A DNA stretch of 64,000 bases from Eremothecium cymbalariae DBVPG#7215. Lineage: Eukaryota; Ascomycota; Saccharomycetes; Saccharomycetales; Saccharomycetaceae. The stretch lies in NCBI RefSeq assembly GCF_000235365.1, contig NC_016454.1, positions 124,001 through 188,000 on the forward strand, in the 5' to 3' direction. The translations under genes were made by a program, and so were the position numbers. The notes beneath the pieces are model-generated. The model saw only the letters and a program-made list of their open reading frames with translations, was not told the origin of the DNA and did no database searches. Below, one piece after another: positions 8,763-19,320 of the stretch. Positions within the stretch are counted from its first letter, which is position 1; each line of letters starts with the position of its first letter.

Positions 8763-10919
8763 ATGGGCATCAGAACATTAGAGGGCAACTCCAGTTGGAA
8801 AGCTATCTCAAGCTCATTTATACATACACCTCCTTCAGTGGTGAAAGAACTACTAGATAATGCTGTTGATGCCGGCGCCTCCAACGTTTATGTTGATATA
8901 GACGCTAATACTGGCGGCTGTGATTATATCGCTGTAAGAGATGATGGCGTTGGTGTTGAACAATGTGATAGGGCATTAATGTGTCTAAACAATACAACTT
9001 CCAAGATCTCGAAGTATGAAGATTTGAGATTCTGCAGTAACATGGGATTCCGCGGCATTGCTCTGTTTACCATAGCATCCTTATGCAACCAACAAGGTTC
9101 AATGGAAATTGTAACAAGATGCAAGAGTGAACCGCACGGGTTTAAATGGCAGGTTGATATCAATGGTAAAATAAAGAATGATCAAATAAACATTGTACCC
9201 TTTCCTAAGGGAACTAGTATAACGATACGAAAACATATGTGTGAGTTGAATACAAAGCATTCCGCCGCGTCATCCAAAGCGAAAGTCTCACTTGAGGAGA
9301 TCTCGCAGTTACTTATCCAATACTCTCTAATATTCAGCAATTTGAGATTTCATTATTATCTGGTTTGTTTGGATGATCGTGGTCGTGTATGTCAGAGAAA
9401 CTTACAACAACATTGTGACCGCAAACTATCAAGTCTAGCAGCTTTGGCAAGGTATTCTGGTGTACAAAAACCAGAAACTGACCTGTTTGAGTTTGGTCCT
9501 TTAACTCTTTCGAATGGTGTAATCGTCAGCGGCGTTCTTCCTGTTATGTTGGGAATCACAGAAACGGTTAACAGAAGGAGCATTAGAGTTGTGTCGATAA
9601 ATAAAAGATTAATGACACTTTCTTTGTCGGTGGGCCAACAAATAAAGAGTACTCTCTCTGATTTATATCGCGCTAGGCTACTTTTAGAACCTACAATGTG
9701 GATTGTTAATTTAGAATGTAAACCGTCGTTGGTAAATGTGGATATTGAACCAGCAAAGAATAATGTTGAAATCCATGACTTTAAAGATATTTTAAACAAA
9801 TTTAAGATACTTCTGGGACCCATAATTGAAGACTTACATGGAATTCAACGTCAGAATGGGGAGATGATGATCCAGCCATTAAGTTCATCCTTTGATATCT
9901 TAGCTGATGATGAAAATGATGATATTCTCCAAATTTTGCACACTCCTCATTATTCAACCGCCAAGGCAACCTCTAATCGAAAAATCAATGCCGATATAGA
10001 ATCCACATTGTATGAACAATCAGTTTCTTTAGCATCAAATCCTCACCATACTACTCAAATGCGCACAAAAACATCAAATAACTTCACCCGCCCAAATACA
10101 GGCTGTTCTGATGGTAGTGAAGCTTGGGCCACTACGATGTATGATAAGGATTCTGAGTTAGGGGAACCAATCCGGAATAGTGGTAGTGATCTTCCTTCGT
10201 CTCTAACTTATAGATATAGAGAATTGCCTGATGATGATGAAGATATTGAACTCTCTAAAGAAGTAAACCTCTGTAATCCATTTATTATTTCAAGAATGAA
10301 ATCTAATAGAACAACGCTACTAAAAACCAAGCAAGAAGGCAGCAGTGAAACAGTCATAAATAGCTGGGACAACATCGAGAACAATAGATATGAAGCTAGC
10401 CTATCCAACTGTTCATTTAACATTAAGAGGCCCTTGAACTCACTACAGCCTGTTAATCGGTCATCTGGAAGCGTATTTCCAGATTCAAAAAAGCGACGGC
10501 AACTGGCTAGCTCTCAGTTAGTTCAATCAAAATTACCACTTATAACTAGGACGGCTACTAGAAATACTATACAGAAGGAGAAGGACACAGTGTTGGATCT
10601 TCAAAGCACTGATACTGCTGTTGGAAATGATACTACCTTAGTCGAAGAGACTATAAAATCAAATGCCATTAGAAGATTAGATACGTTCTCAGAATATTCG
10701 AATAATTTTACTTCCAGAATATCCTATGATCGAAATAATAAAACACTGCTTAAACTATCAAAATCTATTTACAAGAAAGAGATGACTTGGTTATTTCGAA
10801 AGGGGAACCCTACGTTACCGTTAATCGACTGTGTTCAAAGAAAAACAGAAGAGCTGGATAGTAACGTGGATTTAAAACTTGATCAAACAGCCAGTGGATG
10901 GTTTATAATCAGCATATAA
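8763..10919 (+). CDS. MLH2: MutL homolog Mlh2
   Basis: This 718-residue protein has the GHKL ATPase domain of MutL proteins in its first 330 residues. ATP-site motif I is VVKELLDNAVDAGAS (catalytic Glu and Asn), motif II is RDDGVGV and motif III is GFRGIALFTIASL. The transducer domain follows, with NRRSIRVVSINKRLM and an invariant-type Lys. The middle is a polar, low-complexity linker. The short C-terminal region lacks the DQHAxxExxxxE endonuclease motif of Pms1/Mlh3, as in Mlh2. Size and placement next to SMF3 and COX12 match YLR035C (about 695 residues). Mlh2 pairs with Mlh1 and acts in frameshift repair and limits meiotic gene-conversion tracts. Confidence 0.9.
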   Translation: MGIRTLEGNSSWKAISSSFIHTPPSVVKELLDNAVDAGASNVYVDIDANTGGCDYIAVRDDGVGVEQCDRALMCLNNTTSKISKYEDLRFCSNMGFRGIALFTIASLCNQQGSMEIVTRCKSEPHGFKWQVDINGKIKNDQINIVPFPKGTSITIRKHMCELNTKHSAASSKAKVSLEEISQLLIQYSLIFSNLRFHYYLVCLDDRGRVCQRNLQQHCDRKLSSLAALARYSGVQKPETDLFEFGPLTLSNGVIVSGVLPVMLGITETVNRRSIRVVSINKRLMTLSLSVGQQIKSTLSDLYRARLLLEPTMWIVNLECKPSLVNVDIEPAKNNVEIHDFKDILNKFKILLGPIIEDLHGIQRQNGEMMIQPLSSSFDILADDENDDILQILHTPHYSTAKATSNRKINADIESTLYEQSVSLASNPHHTTQMRTKTSNNFTRPNTGCSDGSEAWATTMYDKDSELGEPIRNSGSDLPSSLTYRYRELPDDDEDIELSKEVNLCNPFIISRMKSNRTTLLKTKQEGSSETVINSWDNIENNRYEASLSNCSFNIKRPLNSLQPVNRSSGSVFPDSKKRRQLASSQLVQSKLPLITRTATRNTIQKEKDTVLDLQSTDTAVGNDTTLVEETIKSNAIRRLDTFSEYSNNFTSRISYDRNNKTLLKLSKSIYKKEMTWLFRKGNPTLPLIDCVQRKTEELDSNVDLKLDQTASGWFIISI

Positions 10920-11050
10920 CACGACACATATGTTGTTCAAAGTACTAATATGTATGATAAAGTTTAATAATATACGTTTACCGCATACTTAATGCAGTGC
11001 ATTAGCTATGATACAAGTAAATTGGAATATTTCAGTTAACAACTCTATCT

Positions 11051-14000
11051 TTAGTAATTATTAAAAAAGGCGTCATTCTTGGCAGAACAGAAGGCATCAG
11101 AAACTTCAATGGCCTCATATGTACCTTGTAAACTCGTAGTGACCTTGTACTCATAGGAATATATATCTGATACCTTATGAGTTTCAACTATTTGGGGTCT
11201 TCTGCCTTTCTTGCCATCAACTTCCTCCGTACGAACATAAGTCAAAGAAAATGGAGGTGTGCCTTCAAACGAGAACAACACTTCAGCTTGATCGCCTTCA
11301 TGTATGTCCTCTATCACATTGTCTCCTTTCGAGATGATAACAGATGGAATTGGATGTATTACAAGCGATAGTCTGTCGAATTCAGATTTCTTACCTGCTT
11401 TGTTGAAGTTCACAACACACTGCGAAGAAGAATCTTGTATAGAGTTAATAGAGATAGTACCTGGTTCACTTGCAAATCTCACGAATTGTGTTGATTGCTC
11501 TTTGGACTTTAATTGTATTCCGTTAAATTCGTATTTTATTATGAATGGAGCGGCCCCATGGAGTTGATATGAGACATAGTCACCAACACAATATTCCATA
11601 GTTGGTTCCATTAGAACAATTTTTGGAACATCTGTAACAGAGATCAGTATGTGATTATTTTCGGCAACAATATCGTGCGTACAGTCATTCCAATCTACTA
11701 CCTTCTCGATACTAACAATATGATTACCTAACTTCAAACCTTGGTATAATAGTTTGTAATTAAACGAATCAGAAGTAACGTTATCCATTGTAAAATAGTC
11801 ACTTTTTGAAGTGCTCTCATGGTAAATGCTGAAAGAAACGGAATATGGTCCTTTGCCTCCACTGAAATGCAAAGGAATTGGATCTAAAAGTGCAGGCTGA
11901 TCTAAGTTAGCCAAACATGTTCTGTAAGTTTTACCTCTGTCAGCAAACCTAACGTTTGGTAAACGATTAACTGTTTGTCTGATGGTGACGTCCGAGGTTT
12001 TAATGTTTTGACTACTCAAATCTTTTGGAGTGTAGTAGGAGTCGTATACTGCCTTGATGGTTAAAATGTATTCACCAGGTTGCTCATTTGGAAGTTTTAA
12101 GGATGCGTACTTTGTGGCGACTTGTATTGATTTAGAGGAGATTTGGCCGTTGGGTGATGTCAATTCATACAACACTGTGAATGGAGCGGATCCGGCCAAT
12201 GATAGATCTACAGTTTCTTCGAAGCCTTGGCAAACTGGTTCTTTGACAAAATTTAGAGGATTTAATTTACTGATTTTTTTGTGCTTGACAACAGAGAATT
12301 TCGGTTTTTCAAAGAAACTGACCTTGTGTACGCTATTAGACTCGATATTACCTTCACAGCCTTGATCTCTCATCGATATCAATTTAAAGGAACCCTCATC
12401 TGTGACTTTTAGGGCTGGTCTGTGATTAGATTGGAACTTAGTTTCGTAAACCCCAGCAATATCACCGTGTTTGTTTAAATGCTGATATTTAACAGTAAAT
12501 GGGGGCTCTCCAGACAACCTTAATGGAAGCGAAGCAGATGCTCCTGCTTTGATTTTCAATTCATTGGCAGTAGAATCCAATAAACTGAAACCTGCAGTTG
12601 GTACGTCTCTCCTAACGCGAAGTCTAGCATCATTTCCACTTAGCGGAACTAAACACTTCGAAGAATCTTTAACTGAAATTAAAGACAGTATGTAGTCACC
12701 TCCTACTTTAAACTCAGGAGTGACAATCTCATATTGGTAAGATAAAATGTTATCCAGATGGTATGACGTCCTCTTGTTAGAAGATGTTTCCACGATATCA
12801 TAATTTAGGTAAAAAGGTGGTTCGCCTGTAAACTTTAATGGAATCTTGCTACTATCACCCAAGCACAATTTGGAGTCATGCGTAGCAGCAATTAAAGCAT
12901 TTGCTTTAACCCTCATAGAAGTATCAAATGTATAATCTGATGATGGAAGCAGCGGAAGTGGTTCCTTAAATAGAACGTTGGAAATTTCATCGAAAACAAT
13001 CTCGTAATGTCCCTCACTAGATGGATTATAACTATATTGATTTCTAGCACCTTGAGAAGTAAACTGCTTTCTTTCATGTAATCTACGTTCACCTTTTTCC
13101 ACTTTGAAAATCTTCGCTGTGTAATAGAATGGAGGAACACCTGTAAAAGTCAGATCAAAATTCAGACCAACCTGGCCTATACATTGGTCTAATATAGGGG
13201 TTGCTTTCACACTCAGCTGAGGTGGGATTGGTTTGGTGATCAAAACAGTTGATTTACTCACTATAGCGCCTGTGCAAAACTTAGACTGAATGGATGTTAG
13301 GGTATATGTGCCTGGTTTATCAACTGCAAGTTCAGCACCGGGTTTAGAAAACTCATGTTGAAACGTTGAACGTTCATTTCCATATGAGTATGTAATGTTT
13401 GCAACATAAGGAGCACCATGGGCAAAATTAGTGGATTCTACTGACAAGACCAAAGACCTTTTAGTTCCTGAGTTAGGATTGACTTTCTCGTCTAAGGAAG
13501 CACGAGGCAAATCGTGAACATTAAATTTGTATTCTAAGTCGTATTTGTTGCGCACTTCAGATGACAAACCTTTGAAATCCATAGCATTGCCTAAACCATC
13601 AACTACCTGATCAATTGAATAACTGTATACACCATCATTGTTGACAAATGATTCAAGGTTAATATCCACTGGGTATATTCTAGCCCATTTCAAATCTTCA
13701 ATGTCTTTATTGGAGAAGGACTTTCTATTGGACAACAAGGGCGATTCGAAATATTCTGGTTGCAGGGAAGAATCTATAAAGTTAAATTTATCGTTGTTAG
13801 TTGTTTTCGTATACTTTAATTTCATTGGTGGGACACCAGTAACTTGGATGGTGACGGTATATTTATCCCCTAGACATTTATCTTCCGGGCCAACTCCACT
13901 AATTGTAGCTATTGGACAATGTGGGACAATCAATTGAGGCTTGTAGATTTTGAGTCCAATGTTATTAATATCAACAATCTTTTTCAAAGTGTAGAAACCA

Positions 14001-14947
14001 ATTTTTTGCAAAGGAACTTGTAAGTAAAGTATATTGGGATCAAGTTCATTTTTGACTTTCATCTTTACCAAATCTTTCTTAGTCAAATTGAGCAATTCCA
14101 CATCATTAGAATAAAGATCACGATATTCTAATTGTAAAAAATTAATTTCCGAAGTAGAATTAATCCGAATTGGCACTTTCAAGTCAGTGATCGCTTCATC
14201 CATGGGTAAACAATAGGACTCCTGAAATGGATTGAACATAACCGTGTTTTCCGGTAAAATTTTGATGGTATGTGCACCTTTAAAGTGCGAAGATCTATCC
14301 ATAATTTTCCCATGGCTTACAGATGTTCCCGTCAAACTTAGCTCCTTTTTGTTATATTTGCTCCAGGTAGAAATTAGCAATGACATAAATGGGAAATTTT
14401 TATCATTAGATAATAAAACGGTCAATGCTATCATAACCAGTATCTGCGCAAAGATAATAAACGGTTTAAAACACAACTTGGGAATTTTGAAGCTGGGCAA
14501 AAAGTACAGAAACAATGAGTCAATAATGGCATATTTCGATATAAAATTGAATTTTGAATTTGTCAATAAGAAGCCGGACACAGGCAACCCAGATTTCAAC
14601 AAAACCAGGTCATACAGTTTGTACGATTGAATGATTATAAATATCAAAAAAGTAAGCGCACGCTGACTAGGCACATCAAGCACCTCGGGACTTATAAGCG
14701 GTTGCTCTTGAAACGAAACAGTCGATTCTGTCTGGTTTTCTGGCAAATAATACGTTTTATCTGATAGCTGTGGTTCCAACTTCTTGTCTGACGTTTCAGG
14801 TTTGAAATTTTTGTGTGGCAAATGCGACGTGAACGATGGATCTGGATCAAAGCCTGACGATTTCCTGTATAACTTTTCATTTTGATTCAGAGTATCCCTC
14901 CAGGAACGCTTCGCCTGTGGTATATTGTACCTATGTCTCGTGTCCAT
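11051..14947 (-). CDS. POM152: Nuclear pore membrane protein Pom152
   Basis: The 1298-residue product matches Pom152 (YMR129W, about 1337 residues), a transmembrane nucleoporin of the pore membrane ring. A polar cytoplasmic N-terminus of about 90 residues is followed by hydrophobic segments (ALTFLIFIIIQSYKLYDLVL, IIDSLFLYFLPSF, FIIFAQILVMIALTVLL). A very long luminal part of repeated Ig-like domains then follows. The repeat signature G-x-PPF (GVPPFYYTAKI, GEPPFYLNYDI, GEPPFTVKYQH, GTPPFSLTYV) appears again and again, each with a following YxFxxxxDxxC-type element. The start MDTRHRYNIPQAKRSWRDTLN is the first ATG. The gene converges on MLH2 with a 131-bp gap and is divergent from SMF3. Confidence 0.96.
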   Translation of the reverse strand: MDTRHRYNIPQAKRSWRDTLNQNEKLYRKSSGFDPDPSFTSHLPHKNFKPETSDKKLEPQLSDKTYYLPENQTESTVSFQEQPLISPEVLDVPSQRALTFLIFIIIQSYKLYDLVLLKSGLPVSGFLLTNSKFNFISKYAIIDSLFLYFLPSFKIPKLCFKPFIIFAQILVMIALTVLLSNDKNFPFMSLLISTWSKYNKKELSLTGTSVSHGKIMDRSSHFKGAHTIKILPENTVMFNPFQESYCLPMDEAITDLKVPIRINSTSEINFLQLEYRDLYSNDVELLNLTKKDLVKMKVKNELDPNILYLQVPLQKIGFYTLKKIVDINNIGLKIYKPQLIVPHCPIATISGVGPEDKCLGDKYTVTIQVTGVPPMKLKYTKTTNNDKFNFIDSSLQPEYFESPLLSNRKSFSNKDIEDLKWARIYPVDINLESFVNNDGVYSYSIDQVVDGLGNAMDFKGLSSEVRNKYDLEYKFNVHDLPRASLDEKVNPNSGTKRSLVLSVESTNFAHGAPYVANITYSYGNERSTFQHEFSKPGAELAVDKPGTYTLTSIQSKFCTGAIVSKSTVLITKPIPPQLSVKATPILDQCIGQVGLNFDLTFTGVPPFYYTAKIFKVEKGERRLHERKQFTSQGARNQYSYNPSSEGHYEIVFDEISNVLFKEPLPLLPSSDYTFDTSMRVKANALIAATHDSKLCLGDSSKIPLKFTGEPPFYLNYDIVETSSNKRTSYHLDNILSYQYEIVTPEFKVGGDYILSLISVKDSSKCLVPLSGNDARLRVRRDVPTAGFSLLDSTANELKIKAGASASLPLRLSGEPPFTVKYQHLNKHGDIAGVYETKFQSNHRPALKVTDEGSFKLISMRDQGCEGNIESNSVHKVSFFEKPKFSVVKHKKISKLNPLNFVKEPVCQGFEETVDLSLAGSAPFTVLYELTSPNGQISSKSIQVATKYASLKLPNEQPGEYILTIKAVYDSYYTPKDLSSQNIKTSDVTIRQTVNRLPNVRFADRGKTYRTCLANLDQPALLDPIPLHFSGGKGPYSVSFSIYHESTSKSDYFTMDNVTSDSFNYKLLYQGLKLGNHIVSIEKVVDWNDCTHDIVAENNHILISVTDVPKIVLMEPTMEYCVGDYVSYQLHGAAPFIIKYEFNGIQLKSKEQSTQFVRFASEPGTISINSIQDSSSQCVVNFNKAGKKSEFDRLSLVIHPIPSVIISKGDNVIEDIHEGDQAEVLFSFEGTPPFSLTYVRTEEVDGKKGRRPQIVETHKVSDIYSYEYKVTTSLQGTYEAIEVSDAFCSAKNDAFFNNY

Positions 14948-15562
14948 TATAACGGGAACCGCGTCCTGTCTCCAAACTTATAAGGGTAATTGCTTACTAG
15001 TGCGGGAGATCCTCTTATTACTTGCTTGTTTTCAAACAGATTAGATGATGAGATCTCAGTTCTTTACTCACGTTGTTTGTTTGTAATGTCGATACTCTTG
15101 TTTCTCTCGTTTCTTCTCGCAGTGGCGTTACCCGGTCCTTTGGATGTGGTCACGTGATGTAGAATATAACGTTCATTTTAATCGACGATATTTCCCCTAT
15201 GGCTGGTCCAGAAGATCATCCACCCAAAGTGACATTACTTGGTGAGTTTCCTAGATAGGGTTCCGATAACGCCAGTTGAGGTCCCAATAAGATCTGGATT
15301 AGCAGCGGCGGGCCCCCCTCTCAGATCCCTCGGTCAAACCGTTTTATATTATGGAGTTAATTGTTCATCATGACGCTGCAATAATATAATTTTTTGAAAT
15401 TGGCAGTATTTTTGTCTGACTTTATACCTTAATTTACGTTTCGACATAATACAAGATACTATTTACATCTATGATCTGGGTTAGATTGATACAGGGATCA
15501 GCATCAGGTTACGGCATTTTGAAAGTTTCGGTAAATTGAAAAGAAGCTGGAACTGATATATT
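14948..15562. promoter_or_regulatory. Divergent promoter region POM152 / SMF3
   Basis: About 615 bp shared by two divergent genes. It contains a Reb1-type site TTACCCG (15128-15134) and a CACGTG E-box in GGTCACGTGATG near 15149-15160. I looked for a clear iron-responsive Aft site in front of SMF3 and found no convincing one. No RNA gene is seen. Confidence 0.45.
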
Positions 15563-17023
15563 ATGAAAAGGTTTTTGCTGCTTCAATATATGAGAAAGTT
15601 CTTACAGTTTGTGGGACCAGGGATCATGGTCTCTGTGGCCTACATGGATCCTGGGAACTATTCGACAAGTGTGTCCGGCGGTGCCCAATACAGATATCAG
15701 CTTCTATTCTCTATATTTGTCTCTAATATCTTTGCGGTTATATTGCAATGTCTTTGCGTGAAATTGGGTATAGTAACTGGTATGGACTTGGCGGAAAATT
15801 GCCGCCGTCATCTTCCAAAAAAATGGAACTACGTTGTTTATGGATTTGCTGAGCTAGCTATTATTGCTACTGATTTGGCAGAGGTTGTTGGGACGGCGAT
15901 TGCGTTGCAAATATTGTTTAATATTCCCTTGGTGTGGGGTGTGGTGCTCACAATACTAGATGTATTGGTGATTTTGGTATTCTATAAGCCTGAAAACCAA
16001 AGTATGAAGCAAGTGCGGTCGTTCGAGATTTTTGTTAGTATATTTGTTGCAGCTACAATGATATGTTTCATTTTGGAGTTGTTTAAATTGACAATTCCTG
16101 ATAAGTGGATTTTATTCAGGGGATTCTTGCCTAACAAGGTACTTTTTAAGGATCAAAAAGCAATGTATATATCTTTGGGGATTTTAGGTGCGACAGTCAT
16201 GCCACATTCCTTGTATTTGGGTTCTGCATTGGTCAAACCAAGGGTAAATGAGTATGATATCAAAACTTTTGGCCAGCCAAAACTTACTGGGCCCTCAATC
16301 GGAGCTATTAAATATACTTTGAATTTTTCATACATTGAGTTGATTGTTTCGTTGTTTTTTATTGCAACATTTGTGAATTCTGCAATCTTAATTGTAGCAG
16401 GAGCCACTTTATTTGGTCAACCGGAGGCAGATGACGCTGACCTATTGTCCATCTATAAGTTATTATGCAAAAGTATCTCTCCAGCCGCTGGTTTGATTTT
16501 TGCATTAGCAATGTTGTTTAGCGGTCAATCAGCCGGTATTATTTGTACTATGGCAGGCCAAATAGTGTCCTCCGGGTTTTTGAATTGGAATTTGGAGCCG
16601 TGGGTAACTAGGTTGGTTACCAGAATGATAGCTATAGTTCCATGTCTTGTGGCTACTTTGTCTATGGGAGAGAAAGGAATATCAAATATGTTAAATCTTT
16701 CTCAGGTTGTTCTTTCATTAATTTTACCAATTGTATCAGCGCCATTAGTTTACTTTACCTCAAATCGCAAGATCATGACGGTAGTGGATTACGATGAGAG
16801 TTCGAGCCCAGAACAAACTGAAAGAATAGGTTCAGAACAAACTGAAAGAATGCGTTCAGAACCAACAGAAAATACCTCTTTGGTCTTAAACAAAAGGCGG
16901 TCTGTTGATTATGCAAATAGCAAATGGTTAACGGCTGTAGCATTTAGCATTTGGGCTATCATAGGCTCATTGAATTGTTATTTAGTGGTATCTTTTTTGC
17001 TGGGAGCTGATGTTCATCTCTAG
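15563..17023 (+). CDS. SMF3: Nramp metal transporter Smf3
   Basis: The 486-residue polytopic protein is an Nramp-family divalent metal transporter, best matched to Smf3 (YLR034C, about 473 residues), which exports iron from the vacuole. The metal-binding signatures are present: DPGNYSTSV in the first TM segment and MPHSLYLGSAL in TM6. The transport signature GQSAGIICTMAGQ lies near residue 325, and about eleven hydrophobic segments can be counted. The short cytoplasmic N-terminus fits Smf3 better than Smf1/2. A hydrophilic loop between the last two TM segments carries a short tandem repeat of SEQTERxx type. Position between MLH2 and RSC58 supports the assignment. Confidence 0.93.
   Translation: MKRFLLLQYMRKFLQFVGPGIMVSVAYMDPGNYSTSVSGGAQYRYQLLFSIFVSNIFAVILQCLCVKLGIVTGMDLAENCRRHLPKKWNYVVYGFAELAIIATDLAEVVGTAIALQILFNIPLVWGVVLTILDVLVILVFYKPENQSMKQVRSFEIFVSIFVAATMICFILELFKLTIPDKWILFRGFLPNKVLFKDQKAMYISLGILGATVMPHSLYLGSALVKPRVNEYDIKTFGQPKLTGPSIGAIKYTLNFSYIELIVSLFFIATFVNSAILIVAGATLFGQPEADDADLLSIYKLLCKSISPAAGLIFALAMLFSGQSAGIICTMAGQIVSSGFLNWNLEPWVTRLVTRMIAIVPCLVATLSMGEKGISNMLNLSQVVLSLILPIVSAPLVYFTSNRKIMTVVDYDESSSPEQTERIGSEQTERMRSEPTENTSLVLNKRRSVDYANSKWLTAVAFSIWAIIGSLNCYLVVSFLLGADVHL
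16806..16868 (+). repeat. In-frame tandem repeat in SMF3 loop
   Basis: Two near-identical copies and a third degenerate copy of a unit containing CAGAACAAACTGAAAGAAT encode EQTERI, EQTERM and EPTEN, each preceded by Ser. The repeat sits in the hydrophilic loop before the last membrane segment, where length changes should be tolerated. Confidence 0.8.
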
Positions 17024-17505
17024 CAGCATCAAAAATATGTTAAAACCGTAGATTGTTCTGCCAGTTCTCATGGCTTATGCTCGAGTTTTACATAACACGT
17101 ACAAGGTGTGGGTAGTTAATTGCCTTTAAATCATTTTTGCACAGTAGTAACACCACACAGAAAAAACCATTGTCGATGTGACGTTAATATATTGCTTGGT
17201 ATAAGAATATTTGAAAAAAATTTCCTACTAGAACTGCTAAATAAATGATTTTTATTTAACCTATTTTCATATGCAAGGTATTTTATATATTAATATGTAA
17301 AGTTGTGGTTTCTAATGCTCATTTTCATTTTCAAAACTCATCAACGTTGTCAAATCCAACTCCGAAAAGATCTTAAAAAAATTTACACGATACAACATAG
17401 TTTAAAAAATATGACACTACAATATGAAAAATTCCTTCAGCGCATATTAAAGCCACCCTTTATCTGGTTTCTATATTTTATTCTTAATATACTCCACTCC
17501 ATTAT
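17024..17505. other. Intergenic, convergent SMF3 / RSC58 3' ends
   Basis: About 480 bp of A+T-rich DNA between two convergent stop codons. The plus-strand frame from 17303 that overlaps RSC58 is made of Phe/Ile/Tyr/Leu-rich translation typical of chance AT-rich ORFs. No RNA gene is seen. Confidence 0.6.
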
Positions 17506-19021
17506 TTACTTCTTGTATTTCTTCTTTCTGTTCGGATACGTTCTTACTACGGGTATACTACCTGCATAATTAGCTTGCAGAACTGGAAACTCTCTAATAT
17601 GCATTTTTGGGACTTTCCGCACTTGTTTAGAAAGGATCACCTCCTTCAACATTCTCTGAGCTTTAAAATACAACCTCGTTTCTTGAGATGTAGGCTTTGA
17701 AACTTTCCCAACCTGAATCCTCTTACGTTTCATTTCTTGGAGTTGTACCAACGTTTTTGAAATCAACTTGTGTTGAGTATTATCGCGGAATGCCTGTATT
17801 TCATCATCATCTATCTCATCAGCAGGGGTCCATTTGTAGAGGCTTTCTAAATTAATATTAACAGGTTTAGGAGAAGAGGGCAACATTGGCTTTTCCTCAA
17901 TAAACTGAATGCCATTAGTCTTTGGCTGCTCAAGAGAATCGCCATTTACCCTTCGCATTTCAGTTGAGTGTTCACTCTCCTGCTGGGCATTCTTCTCAGC
18001 GTTGAGTATTTCTTCGTTCTCTTCATCTCCAGAGGAGTTTAACTTCCACAATTCTAGATATCCTGATTTTTCCAACCAGATATCACCAATCCGAGAAGAA
18101 TCCACAACTGAACCGTTCTCCGTAATGGTCGGGGCAAACGATTCATAACCACCATACTTCAACCAAAGAGTTGTTGGTAATGCATACCAATTGGGATGCA
18201 AGAATTTAGTCATCATCTCCGTAGGAGGTAAAGTTGGATCTGGAATGTTACTGGTGTTTGCTGCGATAAACCCTAACTTGTTACTCAAACGAGAGCCTGT
18301 CTGCGGAATAATTTTAGTCACTTCAAAATTACTATTAGGAAGATCTGGCGGCCGCTGATCTAACTGCGAACTAGATATTGTAGAGGAAAACAAATCCCCA
18401 AATTTCGTTGTGATATGGTAAGACTCTACAATCGGAAGTGTATAACTCGACGAGATTTTGATAAAATCTTTTGAAATAATATCAAAAAATTCTGTATCCT
18501 CCTTGTTCTTTACACTTGGTTCACTATGAAGCAACGTAACCCCATACTTATAGCACTCACGTAACAATAACTCAGTGGCAAATTTATAAAACTTGTCCAC
18601 CATTTGATAACTCCTCGTCCCTGGCGAATAATACTGGATCAACATAATACTCACCAACCGGATATCATGGTATAATCTATAAATGTCATCCTTACTCTGA
18701 GAATATTTGCCCGTTTCAAACCTCTCACGTATTGTAGTCAACTGCAATTTACCCTCCTCCTCCAAATTCACACTCCCGCCTTCACTCTTATCTTCTAGAA
18801 ACTTGATATACGACTCATATATCATCTTAGGATTAGATTCAAAAAATTCAGCTGGAAACTTTTCATCTAGAACTTTGCATTTGGAAGACGACCTGAATCA
18901 AAGTCTTGTTAGTATATATAAACATGCAATTATTTTATTGAACAACAAATACCTTCATAACATACGCTTCCAAAATGATAAATAAATCTTTGAAAAGATC
19001 ACACTTTAAAGATTCATCCAT
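17506..19021 (-). CDS. RSC58: RSC chromatin-remodelling subunit Rsc58, one intron
   Basis: Two exons (19021-18966 and 18892-17506) give 480 residues, near the size of Rsc58 (YLR033W, about 502 residues), a subunit of the RSC nucleosome-remodelling complex. Exon 1 encodes MDESLKCDLFKDLFIILEA, and exon 2 continues SSSKCKVLDEKFPAEFFESN. This adds 41 residues upstream of the first Met in exon 2. The N-terminal half has a helical, bromodomain-like character (DDIYRLYHDIRLVSIMLIQYY). The central part includes PNWYALPTTLWLKYGGYESFAP. The C-terminus is basic (YPNRKKKYKK). Rsc58 has few recognisable motifs, so the call relies on overall pattern plus position between SMF3 and RAD5. Confidence 0.85.
18893..18965 (-). 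other. Spliceosomal intron in RSC58 (73 nt)
   Basis: On the minus strand: donor GTATGT, branch site TACTAAC (in ATATACTAACAAG), acceptor TTCAG. A competing GTATTT 13 nt downstream would give the wrong phase, while GTATGT leaves two bases (GC) that join G to form an Ala codon and keep the frame. All three signals are canonical. I do not recall an intron in the S. cerevisiae gene. Confidence 0.88.
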
Positions 19022-19320
19022 TGAAAAACTATTATTAGTGACTTTCTTAGCCTTGCCGCCGATTATTTATCCTTTTTAGAGAACTGTTTTCGTAGAACTT
19101 AAATAAAAACTACTTTAATATTAACCAAAAAGGAGATACTTCGTAGTCCAGAATACTGCTTCTTGAATTTTCGAAAAAAGGCAGAATAGATATCACCATA
19201 TACGTTAAAGATGAACAAACGTTGTAAGATGGTTAAAGACCAGATGCAATCATAGCGGTATTGACATATATAGATGTGTATATATGGGGGTATGGTTGTA
19301 TTGGTGAGCTACCATGGTAT

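Noticed and set aside
17303..17569. 88-codon plus-strand ORF overlapping the RSC58 3' end
   Set aside because: Translation of A+T-rich DNA, starts at a non-ATG codon and overlaps a conserved gene.
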